42,645 nt of DNA from an uncultured Lachnobacterium sp. (lineage in GTDB: Bacteria > Bacillota > Clostridia > Lachnospirales > Lachnospiraceae). Within the stretch, counting starts at the first letter, position 1, and the number at the start of each line of letters is the position of its first letter. The notes beneath the pieces were generated by a model that did not search any database, had not been told where the DNA came from, and was given only the letters and a program-made list of their open reading frames with translations. Shown piece after piece: positions 16,373 to 24,875 of this stretch. The DNA lies in the NCBI GenBank assembly GCA_900550545.1, contig URSS01000023.1, positions 1 through 42,645 on the forward strand, read 5' to 3'. The position numbers were made by a program, and so were the translations under genes.

Positions 16373-18007
16373 TCATTGTGATAAATCCATCACAATATCA
16401 TCAGATTCCATAATGTCTCCGATGCAATAATTATTTCTGCTGAAATTTTTGACCTTATACAACATATCATCTGCCGCGTGCAGATAATCCCACATACGGT
16501 TTCCTCTCAGTGGAATGCCCCAACAGGCCCCCTGAGAAATTGTGACCATTGGCATAACTTTGGAGTATCGATGTTCCAATCCACACTCGAGCACACGCTC
16601 ACGCAGTTTCGAGCAAAAAGCAATCATCTCATCATGGGAAATTCCATTTATAATGATTACAAACTCATCCCCACCATAACGTGCGCAAAAAGCATCGTAC
16701 TCTTCTGTCAGTTTTTTAATCACATTCGCAATCGTCAACAGACATTCATCCCCACGCTGATGTCCATAATTGTCATTGAATTCTTTAAAGTAATCCACAT
16801 CCAGAATTTCTACTGCAAGCGGTGTCTCATCCTGCAACGCCTGTGCAAAAATCTCATCGGAAAAATCATTCAGACGGTAGCGGTTCGCCATACCGGTCAG
16901 TGCATCCAGTTCCGATTTCTTTTGCAGAATCATTTTCTCCTGCTCCGCTTTCTGGCGGGCTTTCTTGACCGACTCCAGCTTTTTGCGCAGTTCAATTACA
17001 TTTCCCATAATACCGCGCGCCTCATTCTCCATGCGGGTAGAAAGCTCGTAATACAATCCTGCCGCCTGCAAAAACTCTGCACTCTGATCATGTTTACGAT
17101 AAAACTGCATTTTTAATGACAATATTTTTAATTGCAAATTAATAATGTTGAAATTGCGTGCCAGAGGCTCTAACACTTCAATGATATGCCAGAACGCCGC
17201 ATCCAGATCCGTCTCTAAAAGAACCGTGCAACAATTGTAAAAATCGTTAAAAAGATCCAGAACTACCAGATTCTCCGGAAGTATTTCATCTATCATGCGA
17301 ACACTTTCATCTCTGTGGGCAACATCCCCCAATCGGTGGTAATACAATACCTCCACGCAACAGATTGACAATTTATCGTATATTTCACAATAGGACCAGT
17401 GTACCTGATGGATCTGTTCCAGTATGGTTGCCACTTCCTTTAATCGGTTTTGAAATACAAGACTCCGAATTAAATTATTGTAAATGCCAATCATGTATGT
17501 ATGATATGTCTCATCTTCCGGGTTCTTTTGTACACACGCATAAGCCTCTCGCAGAGATTCCTCTGCATCCTTATAACGTCCGCATTCGTTATAAAGCATT
17601 CCCATATTTATGTACAGATAAATAATTAATTCTTCAATCTGATGTTCTTTTGCATAATTTAATCCGTTTAAGTAATAGTCCAGCGCAATCGGTGAGTTGC
17701 CACGGTTCATCGCAGCAATTCCCAGATAATTGTAGCAGCGCACCATCAGATCCCACTCCTCTGCCTGATCCAGATAAGACAATGCACGGTTCATCGTCTC
17801 AAAAAAATGGCTGCCATCATTGAGTGTAAAATATGTTTCTCCACTGTAAAAGTAGCCAAACCCAAGCAAAGAAGCATCGTTATGCTGCTCTCCATACGCT
17901 ATGATTTTTCCGCTGTACTGTAAGGTCTGTGCCGCATCAATCCCTCGACTTTGAAGCACAAGTTTTCTCCACTCATTCACTTCCTCTGTATAATTATCAA
18001 AATTCAT
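16373..18007 (-). CDS. TPR-repeat diguanylate cyclase (GGDEF)
   Basis: A 544-residue soluble protein. Residues about 30-330 form TPR-like helical repeats (YNYLGIAAMNRGNSPIALDY, YINMGMLYNECGRYKDAEES). A coiled coil (about 335-370) leads to a GGDEF domain (375-535) with LDALTGMANRYRLN, VDYFKEFNDNYGHQRGDECL and an intact RYGGDEF catalytic loop. It should make cyclic di-GMP from GTP; no RxxD inhibitory site is seen just before the loop. No membrane segment is present, so sensing is likely by protein contact through the TPRs. The helicase gene begins 31 bases downstream. The ATG follows an AAAGGGGGCC purine-rich stretch. Confidence 0.93.
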   Translation of the reverse strand: MNFDNYTEEVNEWRKLVLQSRGIDAAQTLQYSGKIIAYGEQHNDASLLGFGYFYSGETYFTLNDGSHFFETMNRALSYLDQAEEWDLMVRCYNYLGIAAMNRGNSPIALDYYLNGLNYAKEHQIEELIIYLYINMGMLYNECGRYKDAEESLREAYACVQKNPEDETYHTYMIGIYNNLIRSLVFQNRLKEVATILEQIHQVHWSYCEIYDKLSICCVEVLYYHRLGDVAHRDESVRMIDEILPENLVVLDLFNDFYNCCTVLLETDLDAAFWHIIEVLEPLARNFNIINLQLKILSLKMQFYRKHDQSAEFLQAAGLYYELSTRMENEARGIMGNVIELRKKLESVKKARQKAEQEKMILQKKSELDALTGMANRYRLNDFSDEIFAQALQDETPLAVEILDVDYFKEFNDNYGHQRGDECLLTIANVIKKLTEEYDAFCARYGGDEFVIIINGISHDEMIAFCSKLRERVLECGLEHRYSKVMPMVTISQGACWGIPLRGNRMWDYLHAADDMLYKVKNFSRNNYCIGDIMESDDIVMDLSQ

Positions 18008-18046
18008 TCTGCGGCCCCCTTTTCTTGAACGTCAGCCCATGCATAA

Positions 18047-18130
18047 TTTGCTTTCAGCAAATGTGCTGATGATTGTAATGCATCAAAGATGCATTGCCCC
18101 TACATATCAAGTTTTCATAGAAAACTTGAC
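18047..18130. repeat. Cluster of three short perfect hairpins
   Basis: Three stem-loops follow each other: TTTGCT-ttc-AGCAAA (18047-18061), AATGCATC-aaa-GATGCATT (18077-18095), and a 10-bp stem TCAAGTTTTC-ata-GAAAACTTGA (18107-18130). Loops are three bases each. No gene fits here and only the terminator downstream is a normal element. It may be a dispersed palindromic repeat of REP type or a structured RNA; there is no second copy in this window. Confidence 0.6.
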
Positions 18131-18187
18131 ACTTTCTTGAAATAAATCAGACTCTCCAGATCCAATCTATCCCTCAGCAAAATTTAA

Positions 18188-18210
18188 AAGGTGCTTTTAA
18201 AAAAGCACCC
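18188..18210 (-). terminator. Intrinsic terminator after the SpoIIQ-like gene
   Basis: The stem GGTGCTTTT/AAAAGCACC (18190-18209) is followed on the minus strand by TTTTAAATTTT. It lies 43 bases beyond the stop at 18253. Confidence 0.75.
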
Positions 18211-18252
18211 TTAATTGTATCAAAAATCAAAGTAAAGTCAAATAGGTTCTTC

Positions 18253-19026
18253 CTAATCTAATGTGTTCATCGGCATTTCTGGCAAATATTCCTTTGGATT
18301 GACTGGCTTTCCATCCTTCTGCAGTTCGAAATACACATTACTTCCCTCTGTGGAATAGTATTTGGTAGGTTCTCCTACATAGCCAATGGTTTGTCCTGCT
18401 TCTACCATATCACCCTTTTTAAAATTAAGCTCTTTTAACTGTCCGTAGATGACAGTATAACCATCTCCCAGATCCTGCTTTACCGTACATCCGGTCACTT
18501 CATTTTCTGAAATATCGGTAATTTTTCCTTTTGCAACCGCATTTACCTTATCATTGACTGCCGCGGAGATAACAATTGCCGGATTGTAACGGTACTGCTC
18601 CAAAGTCGGAAAATACACTGTGGCATCCATACTGTAATCCAACAGAATCTCTCCTTCGAGTGGCCACTGCATACCTTTTTTCGTGTCAAAATGCAAACTG
18701 TTTTCTGCTGCGGTTGCTACCGTCTTTGTTTTTTCCGTCTTTTTTGCATTGTCCTCTTTTTCTTCCGTTGCTTCCGTCTGCGGCTTCTCCTTTTCAGAAA
18801 CCTTTACCGCATCATTTTCTATTTCCGGCGCAGTCTCTGCCTGCTTGTCAGTCTTTGGCTTGATTTCATATGATGCCGCAGACAACTGCTCCGTGGATTC
18901 CTGTTGGACTGCGTAATCACTGTCATTACGCTTTTCCTGATTTTTTTCCGTTGCATACACACTTGCAAAACCAATTGCTCCTGCCACAAGGCATGCGACA
19001 GCAGCTATATACTGTTGTTTTTTCAT
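18253..19026 (-). CDS. SpoIIQ-like M23 (LytM) family protein, catalytic residues missing
   Basis: A 257-residue protein: signal-anchor helix at residues 5-23, an acidic E/K/T-rich linker (about 25-105), then an M23 fold (WPLEGEILLDYSMDATVYFP, NDKVNAVAKGKITDI, LGDGYTVIYGQL, KKGDMVEAGQTIGYVG, VYFELQKDGKPVNP). Active M23 peptidases have an H-x3-D zinc motif and an HxH motif before FE; here the second is SNVYFE and the first is absent, so hydrolysis is unlikely. This layout matches SpoIIQ, the forespore half of the engulfment channel. The ATG at 19026 has GGAGG 7 bases upstream, which decides it over the upstream ATGs. Confidence 0.78.
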   Translation of the reverse strand: MKKQQYIAAVACLVAGAIGFASVYATEKNQEKRNDSDYAVQQESTEQLSAASYEIKPKTDKQAETAPEIENDAVKVSEKEKPQTEATEEKEDNAKKTEKTKTVATAAENSLHFDTKKGMQWPLEGEILLDYSMDATVYFPTLEQYRYNPAIVISAAVNDKVNAVAKGKITDISENEVTGCTVKQDLGDGYTVIYGQLKELNFKKGDMVEAGQTIGYVGEPTKYYSTEGSNVYFELQKDGKPVNPKEYLPEMPMNTLD

Positions 19027-19096
19027 AGGGCTTTCCTCCATCATCAAATTATTCTGATTTCAGTATTTCCACCCTGTGAACTTTTATACACGATAA

Positions 19097-19972
19097 CTAA
19101 TCCTGTTTCATTTTTGCATTGATAATATTGCTCAGCTTTGCGAACTGTTCCAGCGAAAGCGCCTCACCACGGATATTTACCGGTACGCCAAGCTCCTCGA
19201 TACTCTTTTGAATTTCTTCTTTTCCCAAAGAAAAACTTCCGAAATTGTTGAGCCCATTGGCAAGTGTTTTTCTTCTCTGGTTAAACGATGCGCGAATGAC
19301 CTGAAACATGAGTTTTTCATTATCCACATCCACCGGCGGATTCTCATGTCTTGTCAACCGGATGACTGCACTGCCCACTTTCGGCTGTGGCATAAAACAG
19401 CTCGGCGGTACATTTACGACAATCTCCGGCTTTGCATAATACTGCACAGCCAATGACAACGCACCATATTCTTTGCTTCCCGGTCCTTCCTGCATACGAT
19501 CTGCCACTTCTTTCTGTACCATGATCGTAATGCTGTCGATTGGAACATGACTTTCAAAAAGCCCCATAATAATCGGAGTTGTGATGTAGTATGGCAGATT
19601 CGCCACGACTTTGATCGGCTTACCACCATTTCGTTCGTCTGCAAGTTTTGCAATATCCACTTTGAGAATATCTGCATTCATTACCTCTACATTATCATAT
19701 GCAGACAATGTATCGCCTAGAATCGGAATCAGATTTGTATCAATCTCTACCGCAACCACCTCTCTGGCCGCCTCGCATAGATACTGTGTCATCGTTCCGA
19801 TTCCCGGACCAATCTCCAAGACGAAATCCTCTTTCGTGATTTCTGCCGCATCAATAATCTCTTCGAGAATACTCGTATTGATCAGGAAATTCTGACCAAA
19901 TTTTTTTTGAAAATTGAAGTGATACTTCTGCAACACTTCAATTGTATTTTTTGGATTTCCTAATGTAGCCAT
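19097..19972 (-). CDS. rsmA: 16S rRNA (adenine(1518)-N6/adenine(1519)-N6)-dimethyltransferase
   Basis: A 291-residue SAM-dependent methyltransferase that dimethylates two adenines in helix 45 of 16S rRNA, a late 30S assembly step. It shows KKFGQNFL at the start, SAM motif LEIGPGIGTMTQYL, acidic VEIDTNL, and catalytic NLPYYITTPI (residues about 126-135); the C-terminus has NQRRKTLANGL. The length is normal. The ATG follows AAGGAGAAGGCT, 12 bases after the stop of the preceding hypothetical gene, with which it is probably co-transcribed. Confidence 0.97.
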   Translation of the reverse strand: MATLGNPKNTIEVLQKYHFNFQKKFGQNFLINTSILEEIIDAAEITKEDFVLEIGPGIGTMTQYLCEAAREVVAVEIDTNLIPILGDTLSAYDNVEVMNADILKVDIAKLADERNGGKPIKVVANLPYYITTPIIMGLFESHVPIDSITIMVQKEVADRMQEGPGSKEYGALSLAVQYYAKPEIVVNVPPSCFMPQPKVGSAVIRLTRHENPPVDVDNEKLMFQVIRASFNQRRKTLANGLNNFGSFSLGKEEIQKSIEELGVPVNIRGEALSLEQFAKLSNIINAKMKQD

Positions 19973-19984
19973 AGCCTTCTCCTT

Positions 19985-20386
19985 TTAAAACATTGCATCA
20001 TACATTGCAAGCAGAAATTCTTTGTACAGACGGTTGTATTCCTCATGAAATGTCGCTGCGATATTTTCATCATTTCCACCATTCATCTGCGCTTCTTCAT
20101 AGATTGCAAATGCCGTCTCATACAAATCCGGGTTCTTATCATAGAAAGCTTCCGTCAGGCTGTCCTGAAATGTAAACTGTGCTGTCTGTGACAGATTGTC
20201 CATAAAATCGTCTCTGTTTATATTGCCACTTTCTTCATAATCTGATACAAAAATATGTTTATCAGATGCTTTGACAAAATCCTCATATGCATCCTTTACA
20301 TCGGCGTATGCGATTGGAACATAGTTTTCATTCCAATATGCATCAAAGGATTCTCTATCTTTTAATTTTTCAAATAAGTCTTCCAT
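19985..20386 (-). CDS. Hypothetical acidic protein
   Basis: A 133-residue, strongly acidic, soluble and apparently all-helical protein (MEDLFEKLKDRESFDAYWNE at the start; FHEEYNRLYKEFLLAMYDAM at the end). No signal peptide, membrane segment or known motif was recognised. A good ribosome binding site (GGAG) and tight spacing to rsmA support it being real. Function unknown. Confidence 0.75.
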   Translation of the reverse strand: MEDLFEKLKDRESFDAYWNENYVPIAYADVKDAYEDFVKASDKHIFVSDYEESGNINRDDFMDNLSQTAQFTFQDSLTEAFYDKNPDLYETAFAIYEEAQMNGGNDENIAATFHEEYNRLYKEFLLAMYDAMF

Positions 20387-20522
20387 ATATATGTCTCCAT
20401 TTCTTTGATTGTACCCTATTCAAGTCCCTTTCATCATTTTATACTAAAAACAGTGCCTCGTAAATGCAAAAAGGAACAATGCACCGGAATTTCCATGTGC
20501 ACTGCTCATTTCAGTAACCTTA

Positions 20523-20705
20523 TTATCCTTTTACACTTCCAACTGCCACACCCTGTACAATATATCTTGATAAGAATAAGTACACTATGATAACCATGCT
20601 GGTCCAAAGTAGCAGAGATGTCATCTTGTATCCGGCATCTTTCATCTTCTTAGCGGTATCGTTAAAAGTATCCCAATCCTTAACATACTTCTGTACTTCA
20701 TCTAC
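20523..20705 (-). pseudogene. Fused remnants of a sugar ABC transporter (binding protein joined to permease)
   Basis: One minus-strand frame reads VQKYVKDWDTFNDTAKKMKD then AGYKMTS, as in the middle of carbohydrate-binding lipoproteins of the MalE/LplA type. It runs directly into WTSMVIIVYLFLSRYIVQGV and AVGSVKG with a stop at 20523-20525, the typical C-terminus of a MalG-type permease. The intervening 3' half of the binding protein, one permease and most of the second are deleted. The join is in frame but has no start. Confidence 0.7.
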
Positions 20706-20709
20706 TTTA

Positions 20710-20889
20710 GATGGTTTTGAAGCAAAACGTGATTTCCGCGGGGTTACTTACCATATTACAGTGAAGAATCCAAAACATGTGGAAAAAGGCGTTTCTTCCA
20801 TGACGGTCGACGGTGTTTCCGTTGCCGGCAACATGATTCCATTACCAACAGATAAGAAAGAAGTTACTGTTGAAGTTGTAATGGGTTAA
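20710..20889 (+). pseudogene. GH94 phosphorylase (cellobiose phosphorylase-like), C-terminal fragment
   Basis: The plus strand encodes DGFEAKRDFRGVTYHITVKN, then GVSSMTVDGVSVAGNMIPLP and a stop after VEVVMG. This agrees with the last 60 residues of cellobiose/cellodextrin phosphorylases (the RxFRGxxYxIxVxNP and VDG blocks). It abuts the transporter remnants head to head, so a divergent oligosaccharide locus seems to have collapsed by deletion. The first roughly 750 residues are missing. Confidence 0.65.
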
Positions 20890-20948
20890 GTTAATTAGCT
20901 AATTAGCTAATTTTCATTTTTCATAATTTATTTCCTACCCACTTTTTT

Positions 20949-20991
20949 GAAAGCGGTTGTGCATTTTACACAACCGCTTTCCTGTTTTTTT
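20949..20991 (+). terminator. Intrinsic terminator after the GH94 fragment
   Basis: The perfect 13-bp stem GAAAGCGGTTGTG / CACAACCGCTTTC (20949-20981) with a 7-nt loop is followed by a run of seven T. It belonged to the lost phosphorylase gene and now insulates the mannanase promoter. Confidence 0.92.
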
Positions 20992-21095
20992 GTGTTGCTT
21001 TTACCCTTCCCAATTTCTCAATATTCATTTTCGCCAATTTTCAATTTCCTGTTTTAGCATATATTAATGAAGATATTTTTTAGTTTAATTTTAGC

Positions 21096-21124
21096 TTGAA
21101 TATTTAATTTTTGTTGCCTATAAT
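21096..21124 (+). promoter_or_regulatory. Promoter of the mannanase gene
   Basis: TTGAAT (21096-21101), exactly 17 nt, then TATAAT (21119-21124). It lies 52 bases before the ATG at 21177, in an AT-rich stretch after the terminator. Confidence 0.75.
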
Positions 21125-21176
21125 TAGCTTAAATCAAGGGGTTAAAAAACTTAACATTGAAAGGAAAAGGTGTAGT

Positions 21177-23120
21177 ATGAGAAAGCAAAAACAACTGCCA
21201 AAGAAACTTATGGGGTTTCTACTCACACTCGTGATGATTTGCACACTACTTCCACTGGCACCACAGACAGTGAAGGCAGCATCCGATGGTTTCTATACAA
21301 GCGGAACCAGTGTGTATGATGCCAATGGCAACAAATTTATTATGAGAGGTGTAAATATCGCTCACGCCTGGTACAGCAGCAAAACCGATACTTCCATCAA
21401 GGCAGCCGCAAGCAAAGGCGCCAACTGTGTACGAATTGTCTGTTCCAACGGAAAGCAGTATACCAAGACTTCTGCTTCTGAATTACAGCACATCATTGAT
21501 GTATGTAAACAGAACAAAGTTGTCTGCATCGTAGAAGTTCACGATGCAACCGGTTCTGACAGCACTTCGGATTTGAACGCAGCAGTTGATTACTGGAAAG
21601 AAATGAAATCCATTTTGTCTGCAAATAAGAAATATGTGATTGTGAACATTGCAAACGAATGGTACGGCACATGGAACGGCAGTGCCTGGGCATCCGGTTA
21701 CAAAACCGCAATCAAAAATATGCGTAATGCCGGAATCCATAACTTATTAATGGTTGACTGTGCTGGCTGGGGTCAGTACCCGGATTCCATCAAAGATTAT
21801 GGAAAATCTGTTATTCAGGCCGATTCTGATAACAACATTATGTTTTCTATTCATATGTATGAATATGCCGGCAGCGATGCAAATACAGTTCGTACCAATA
21901 TTGATAACGCACTTGCAACCGGTGCTCCTCTGACAATTGGTGAGTTTGGTTTTAAACATACCAATGGTGATGTCGACGAATACACAATCATGCAGTACAG
22001 CCAGCAAAAAGGTGTTGGATACATGGGATGGTCATGGAAAGGAAACGGCGAGACATGGGCTTACCTTGACCTCGCAAACTCTTTCGACGGTTCCAGCCTG
22101 TCTGACTGGGGAAACACTTTATTCTACGGAGACAACGGAATCAGCAAAACGGCCCAGACATGTACGGTATTCACAGGTTCTTCCAGCAGTTCCGGAAGTT
22201 CAGGCAGCTCAGGAAGCAGTTCTTCCGGTAGCTCAGGCAGCAAAGATTACAACACCAGTGGATTAGATGGTGTCTACTATATCAAGAACGCCAACAGCGG
22301 AAAATACTTAGATGTCGTAAATGCATCTTCATCCAATGGTGCAAATGTTCAGCAGTACCAGTTTAACGGCTGTGATGCACAGAAATTTAAATTAGTAAAC
22401 GACGGAAACGGATACTACTCCATCCTTACCGCATGTTCCAACTACAAGAGCGGTGTCGATGTCAGTGGTTGGGGAACTTCAAACGGAACCAACATTCAGC
22501 AGTGGTCTTACCACGGTGGCGACTGCCAGAAGTTCCAGTTCGTAAAATCCGGTGATGCTTATATCATCAAAACAAAAATGTCCAACTGCTACTCCTGCCT
22601 TGAAGTTTATGCATGGAGCAAAACAAACGGTGGAAATGTAAACCAGTGGGAATACTTAGGCGGAAAGAATCAGTTATGGTATTTAGAGAAAGCTTCCTCA
22701 AGCAGCTCTGGCAGCTCTTCAGGCAGCAATTCTGGAAGTAGTTCTTCCAGCTATAAATCACTGTTCTGGGGAACAAAATCCGCAAGCAACTGGAATCAGG
22801 CAGTATCTGTTATGACTTCCAGAAATGGTGGAAGTTTCAATGGCAGTGACGTGAAAAAAGGCGGTTCTTTCTATATCGAATACGATGGCAACAAAGACGA
22901 TTTAGAGTTCATTTTACAGAGCTGGTCTGGCGGCGCATCCTGGGCAAAGGTTTCTATCAGTGAATCCGGCTCAGCAAATGGTCACCGCTACATCAAATGC
23001 TCCTATGACAATTGTGTATCTGCATTCGGTACCAGCGATTTTTCTGGTAAGCTTGATCAGGTTCACGTAAGTGCAAAATCAGGTAACATTACTGTTTACT
23101 CTGTTTGCTATATATATTAA
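21177..23120 (+). CDS. Secreted GH5 (subfamily 8-like) endo-beta-mannanase with ricin-type CBM
   Basis: A 647-residue exoenzyme. The ATG at 21177 is chosen because a signal peptide starts there (KKLMGFLLTLVMICTLLPLA, cut after VKA). Residues about 35-330 are a GH5 barrel: FIMRGVNIAHAWY, GANCVRIVCSNG, VEVHDATG, acid/base Glu in VNIANEWYG, FSIHMYEYAG, nucleophile Glu in LTIGEFGFKH, and GYMGWSWKGN. These match GH5_8 mannanases rather than cellulases, from memory. A Ser/Gly linker leads to a ricin-B/CBM13-like domain (about 360-505) with QxW-type repeats (NIQQWSY, NVNQWEY). A second linker leads to an unassigned C-terminal beta-sandwich (about 525-647). It cuts beta-1,4-mannan outside the cell. 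No anchor or dockerin was recognised. Confidence 0.9.
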   Translation: MRKQKQLPKKLMGFLLTLVMICTLLPLAPQTVKAASDGFYTSGTSVYDANGNKFIMRGVNIAHAWYSSKTDTSIKAAASKGANCVRIVCSNGKQYTKTSASELQHIIDVCKQNKVVCIVEVHDATGSDSTSDLNAAVDYWKEMKSILSANKKYVIVNIANEWYGTWNGSAWASGYKTAIKNMRNAGIHNLLMVDCAGWGQYPDSIKDYGKSVIQADSDNNIMFSIHMYEYAGSDANTVRTNIDNALATGAPLTIGEFGFKHTNGDVDEYTIMQYSQQKGVGYMGWSWKGNGETWAYLDLANSFDGSSLSDWGNTLFYGDNGISKTAQTCTVFTGSSSSSGSSGSSGSSSSGSSGSKDYNTSGLDGVYYIKNANSGKYLDVVNASSSNGANVQQYQFNGCDAQKFKLVNDGNGYYSILTACSNYKSGVDVSGWGTSNGTNIQQWSYHGGDCQKFQFVKSGDAYIIKTKMSNCYSCLEVYAWSKTNGGNVNQWEYLGGKNQLWYLEKASSSSSGSSSGSNSGSSSSSYKSLFWGTKSASNWNQAVSVMTSRNGGSFNGSDVKKGGSFYIEYDGNKDDLEFILQSWSGGASWAKVSISESGSANGHRYIKCSYDNCVSAFGTSDFSGKLDQVHVSAKSGNITVYSVCYIY

Positions 23121-23165
23121 TTGATAAATACATAAAGTATTTTTCAGCCCTCCCCTCCCCTATAT

Positions 23166-23199
23166 AGACCCGGTATCCCAATGGATTCTGGGTCTTTTT
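23166..23199 (+). terminator. Weak intrinsic terminator after the mannanase gene
   Basis: AGACCC (23166-23171) pairs with GGGTCT (23190-23195), with further partial pairing inside, followed by TTTTTG. It lies 46 bases past the stop. Confidence 0.6.
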
Positions 23200-23321
23200 G
23201 TATCTTTTTCAACATCCCTGTAAATTTTTATTTATCTTTTCCACAAGGTCTGCTACACTATTAACGACAGATGGTTCAAAGACTATAAACCGGCTGTCTA
23301 TCACAAACAAGGAGGATATTT

Positions 23322-24005
23322 ATGAACTATTCAATTGAAGGGGAACCATTACCAGTTGTTATTTGCAATCTTGAAGCAAACGAAACTATGATTACAGAAA
23401 AGGGCGCTATGTCCTGGATGTCTCCGAACATGCAGATGGAGACTACAAGCAACGGTGGAATCGGCAAAATGTTTGGCCGCGCTTTTTCCGGCGAGAGCAT
23501 GTTTGTCAACCGTTACACAGCAAGAAACGGAAACGGACTGATTGCATTCGCATCCAGTTTTCCGGGATCTATCCGTGCATTTGAAATCGCACCGGGACAG
23601 GAGATTGTTGCACAGAAGAGTGCTTTCTTAGCTTCCAGTGCCTCCGTAGAAATGTCCATTTTCTTCCAGAAGAGATTCGGCAGCGGCTTATTCGGCGGAG
23701 AGGGTTTCATTATGCAGCGCATCTCTGGAAACGGCATCGCATTTTTGGAATTTGACGGCTATGTAAAAGAATATGAACTAGCTCCGGGTCAGCAGATTGT
23801 CATCGATACCGGATACCTTGCAGCAATGACAGGAACCTGCAGCATCGATATCCAGACCGTACCGGGTGTAAAGAATATTCTCTTCGGTGGAGAGGGCTTA
23901 TTCAATACCGTGGTTACCGGACCGGGACGTATATGGTTACAGAGTATGCCGGTTGCACAGCTTGCAGGTGCGATTCGTCCATACATTCCAACCAGCAATA
24001 ATTAA
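23322..24005 (+). CDS. AIM24 / TIGR00266 family protein
   Basis: A 227-residue soluble protein of the AIM24 family, which folds as repeated beta-sheets: NETMITEKGAMSWMSPNMQM, FSGESMFVNRYTA, GSIRAFEIAPGQEIVAQKSA, GLFGGEGFIMQRISGNG, FGGEGLFNTVVTGPGRIWLQ. These blocks recur across the family. Its molecular function in bacteria is unknown; the eukaryotic homologue is linked to mitochondrial organisation. The start follows AGGAGGATATTT. It appears to be a single-gene unit between the mannanase and a shared terminator. Confidence 0.93.
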   Translation: MNYSIEGEPLPVVICNLEANETMITEKGAMSWMSPNMQMETTSNGGIGKMFGRAFSGESMFVNRYTARNGNGLIAFASSFPGSIRAFEIAPGQEIVAQKSAFLASSASVEMSIFFQKRFGSGLFGGEGFIMQRISGNGIAFLEFDGYVKEYELAPGQQIVIDTGYLAAMTGTCSIDIQTVPGVKNILFGGEGLFNTVVTGPGRIWLQSMPVAQLAGAIRPYIPTSNN

Positions 24006-24044
24006 TGGGACTTCCCATGTATACATACGTATAGAGCGTACAAA

Positions 24045-24083
24045 AAGGGCGTGTGAAAAACTTTCATTTTTTCACACGCCCTT
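24045..24083. terminator. Bidirectional terminator between the AIM24 gene and tatD
   Basis: The 15-bp stem AAGGGCGTGTGAAAA / TTTTCACACGCCCTT (24045-24059, 24069-24083) has A-rich and T-rich flanks, so it can stop transcription from both converging genes. Confidence 0.88.
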
Positions 24084-24089
24084 AACTTC

Positions 24090-24875
24090 TTATCCGGATA
24101 CACGAGAAAACAATCGAAATGCATTGTCCCTTGTGGTCTGTTCCACGATCTCCGGTGTCACACCTTTGATTTCTGCAATCTTTGCAATGATATACGGAAT
24201 ATTACGCGAATCGTTTCTCGTACCTCTGTGTGGTTCCGGCGCCATATATGGGCAGTCAGTTTCCAGAAGAATCCGCTCAAGCGGAATCTCTTCCACTGTA
24301 CGCACCAGTTTCTTCGCATTTTTGAACGTTACCACACCACCTACACCGATGTAATATCCAAGCCTGATAAATTCCTGTGCCATCTCCGGTGAGTAGGAAT
24401 AACAATGGATTACGCCTGGCTCTGTAATTCCGGCATCGTGTTCTTTTTGCACAATTTCCATTGTATCTTCTGCCGCATCCCGCGAATGGATGATGACCGG
24501 CAGATCTGCCTGATGCGCAAGTTCCATCTGGCGGGTAAACCAATACCGCTGCCGTTCCTGCACATCCGCTTCTTTATCCCAGTAATAATCCAGTCCGATT
24601 TCTCCGACTGCGACCGTTTTCTCATATGTTGTCTGTTGCGTAAGCCACGCAAATGTCTCTTCATTGAGACCATCAATATCACTCGGATGCACGCCGACTG
24701 CTGCATAGATGAAATCATATTTCTGTGCCAGTTCTAATGTCGTCCTGGTGGATGCAATAGAAGCTCCCACATTGATGACCGGTGAAATTCCCTTGCGTGG
24801 AAGATCCGCCAGCACACTTTCCTGATCCTCTGTAAATCGCTCGTCATCATAATGCGCATGTGTCTCAAATATCAT
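24090..24875 (-). CDS. tatD: TatD family metal-dependent hydrolase (DNase)
   Basis: A 261-residue TIM-barrel hydrolase. Metal ligands: HAH in FETHAHYDD at the start, Glu in VGEIGLDYYWD, His in VIIHSRDA, His in VIHCYSYS and Asp in ILLETDCPYMAP. Expected activity is 3'-5' DNA exonuclease, in DNA repair or nucleic-acid degradation. In Bacillota tatD is usually found beside metG, as here with a NUDIX gene between. It overlaps the upstream NUDIX gene by 11 bases. Confidence 0.95.
   Translation of the reverse strand: MIFETHAHYDDERFTEDQESVLADLPRKGISPVINVGASIASTRTTLELAQKYDFIYAAVGVHPSDIDGLNEETFAWLTQQTTYEKTVAVGEIGLDYYWDKEADVQERQRYWFTRQMELAHQADLPVIIHSRDAAEDTMEIVQKEHDAGITEPGVIHCYSYSPEMAQEFIRLGYYIGVGGVVTFKNAKKLVRTVEEIPLERILLETDCPYMAPEPHRGTRNDSRNIPYIIAKIAEIKGVTPEIVEQTTRDNAFRLFSRVSG

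Noticed and set aside
20890..20912. AATTAGCT repeats resembling an attachment site
   Set aside because: The sequence is simple, AT-rich and palindromic, with no second copy or integrase nearby.
22180..22260. Repetitive Ser/Gly coding stretches in the mannanase
   Set aside because: These are normal interdomain linkers, repeated again near 22700, and not mobile or structural repeats.
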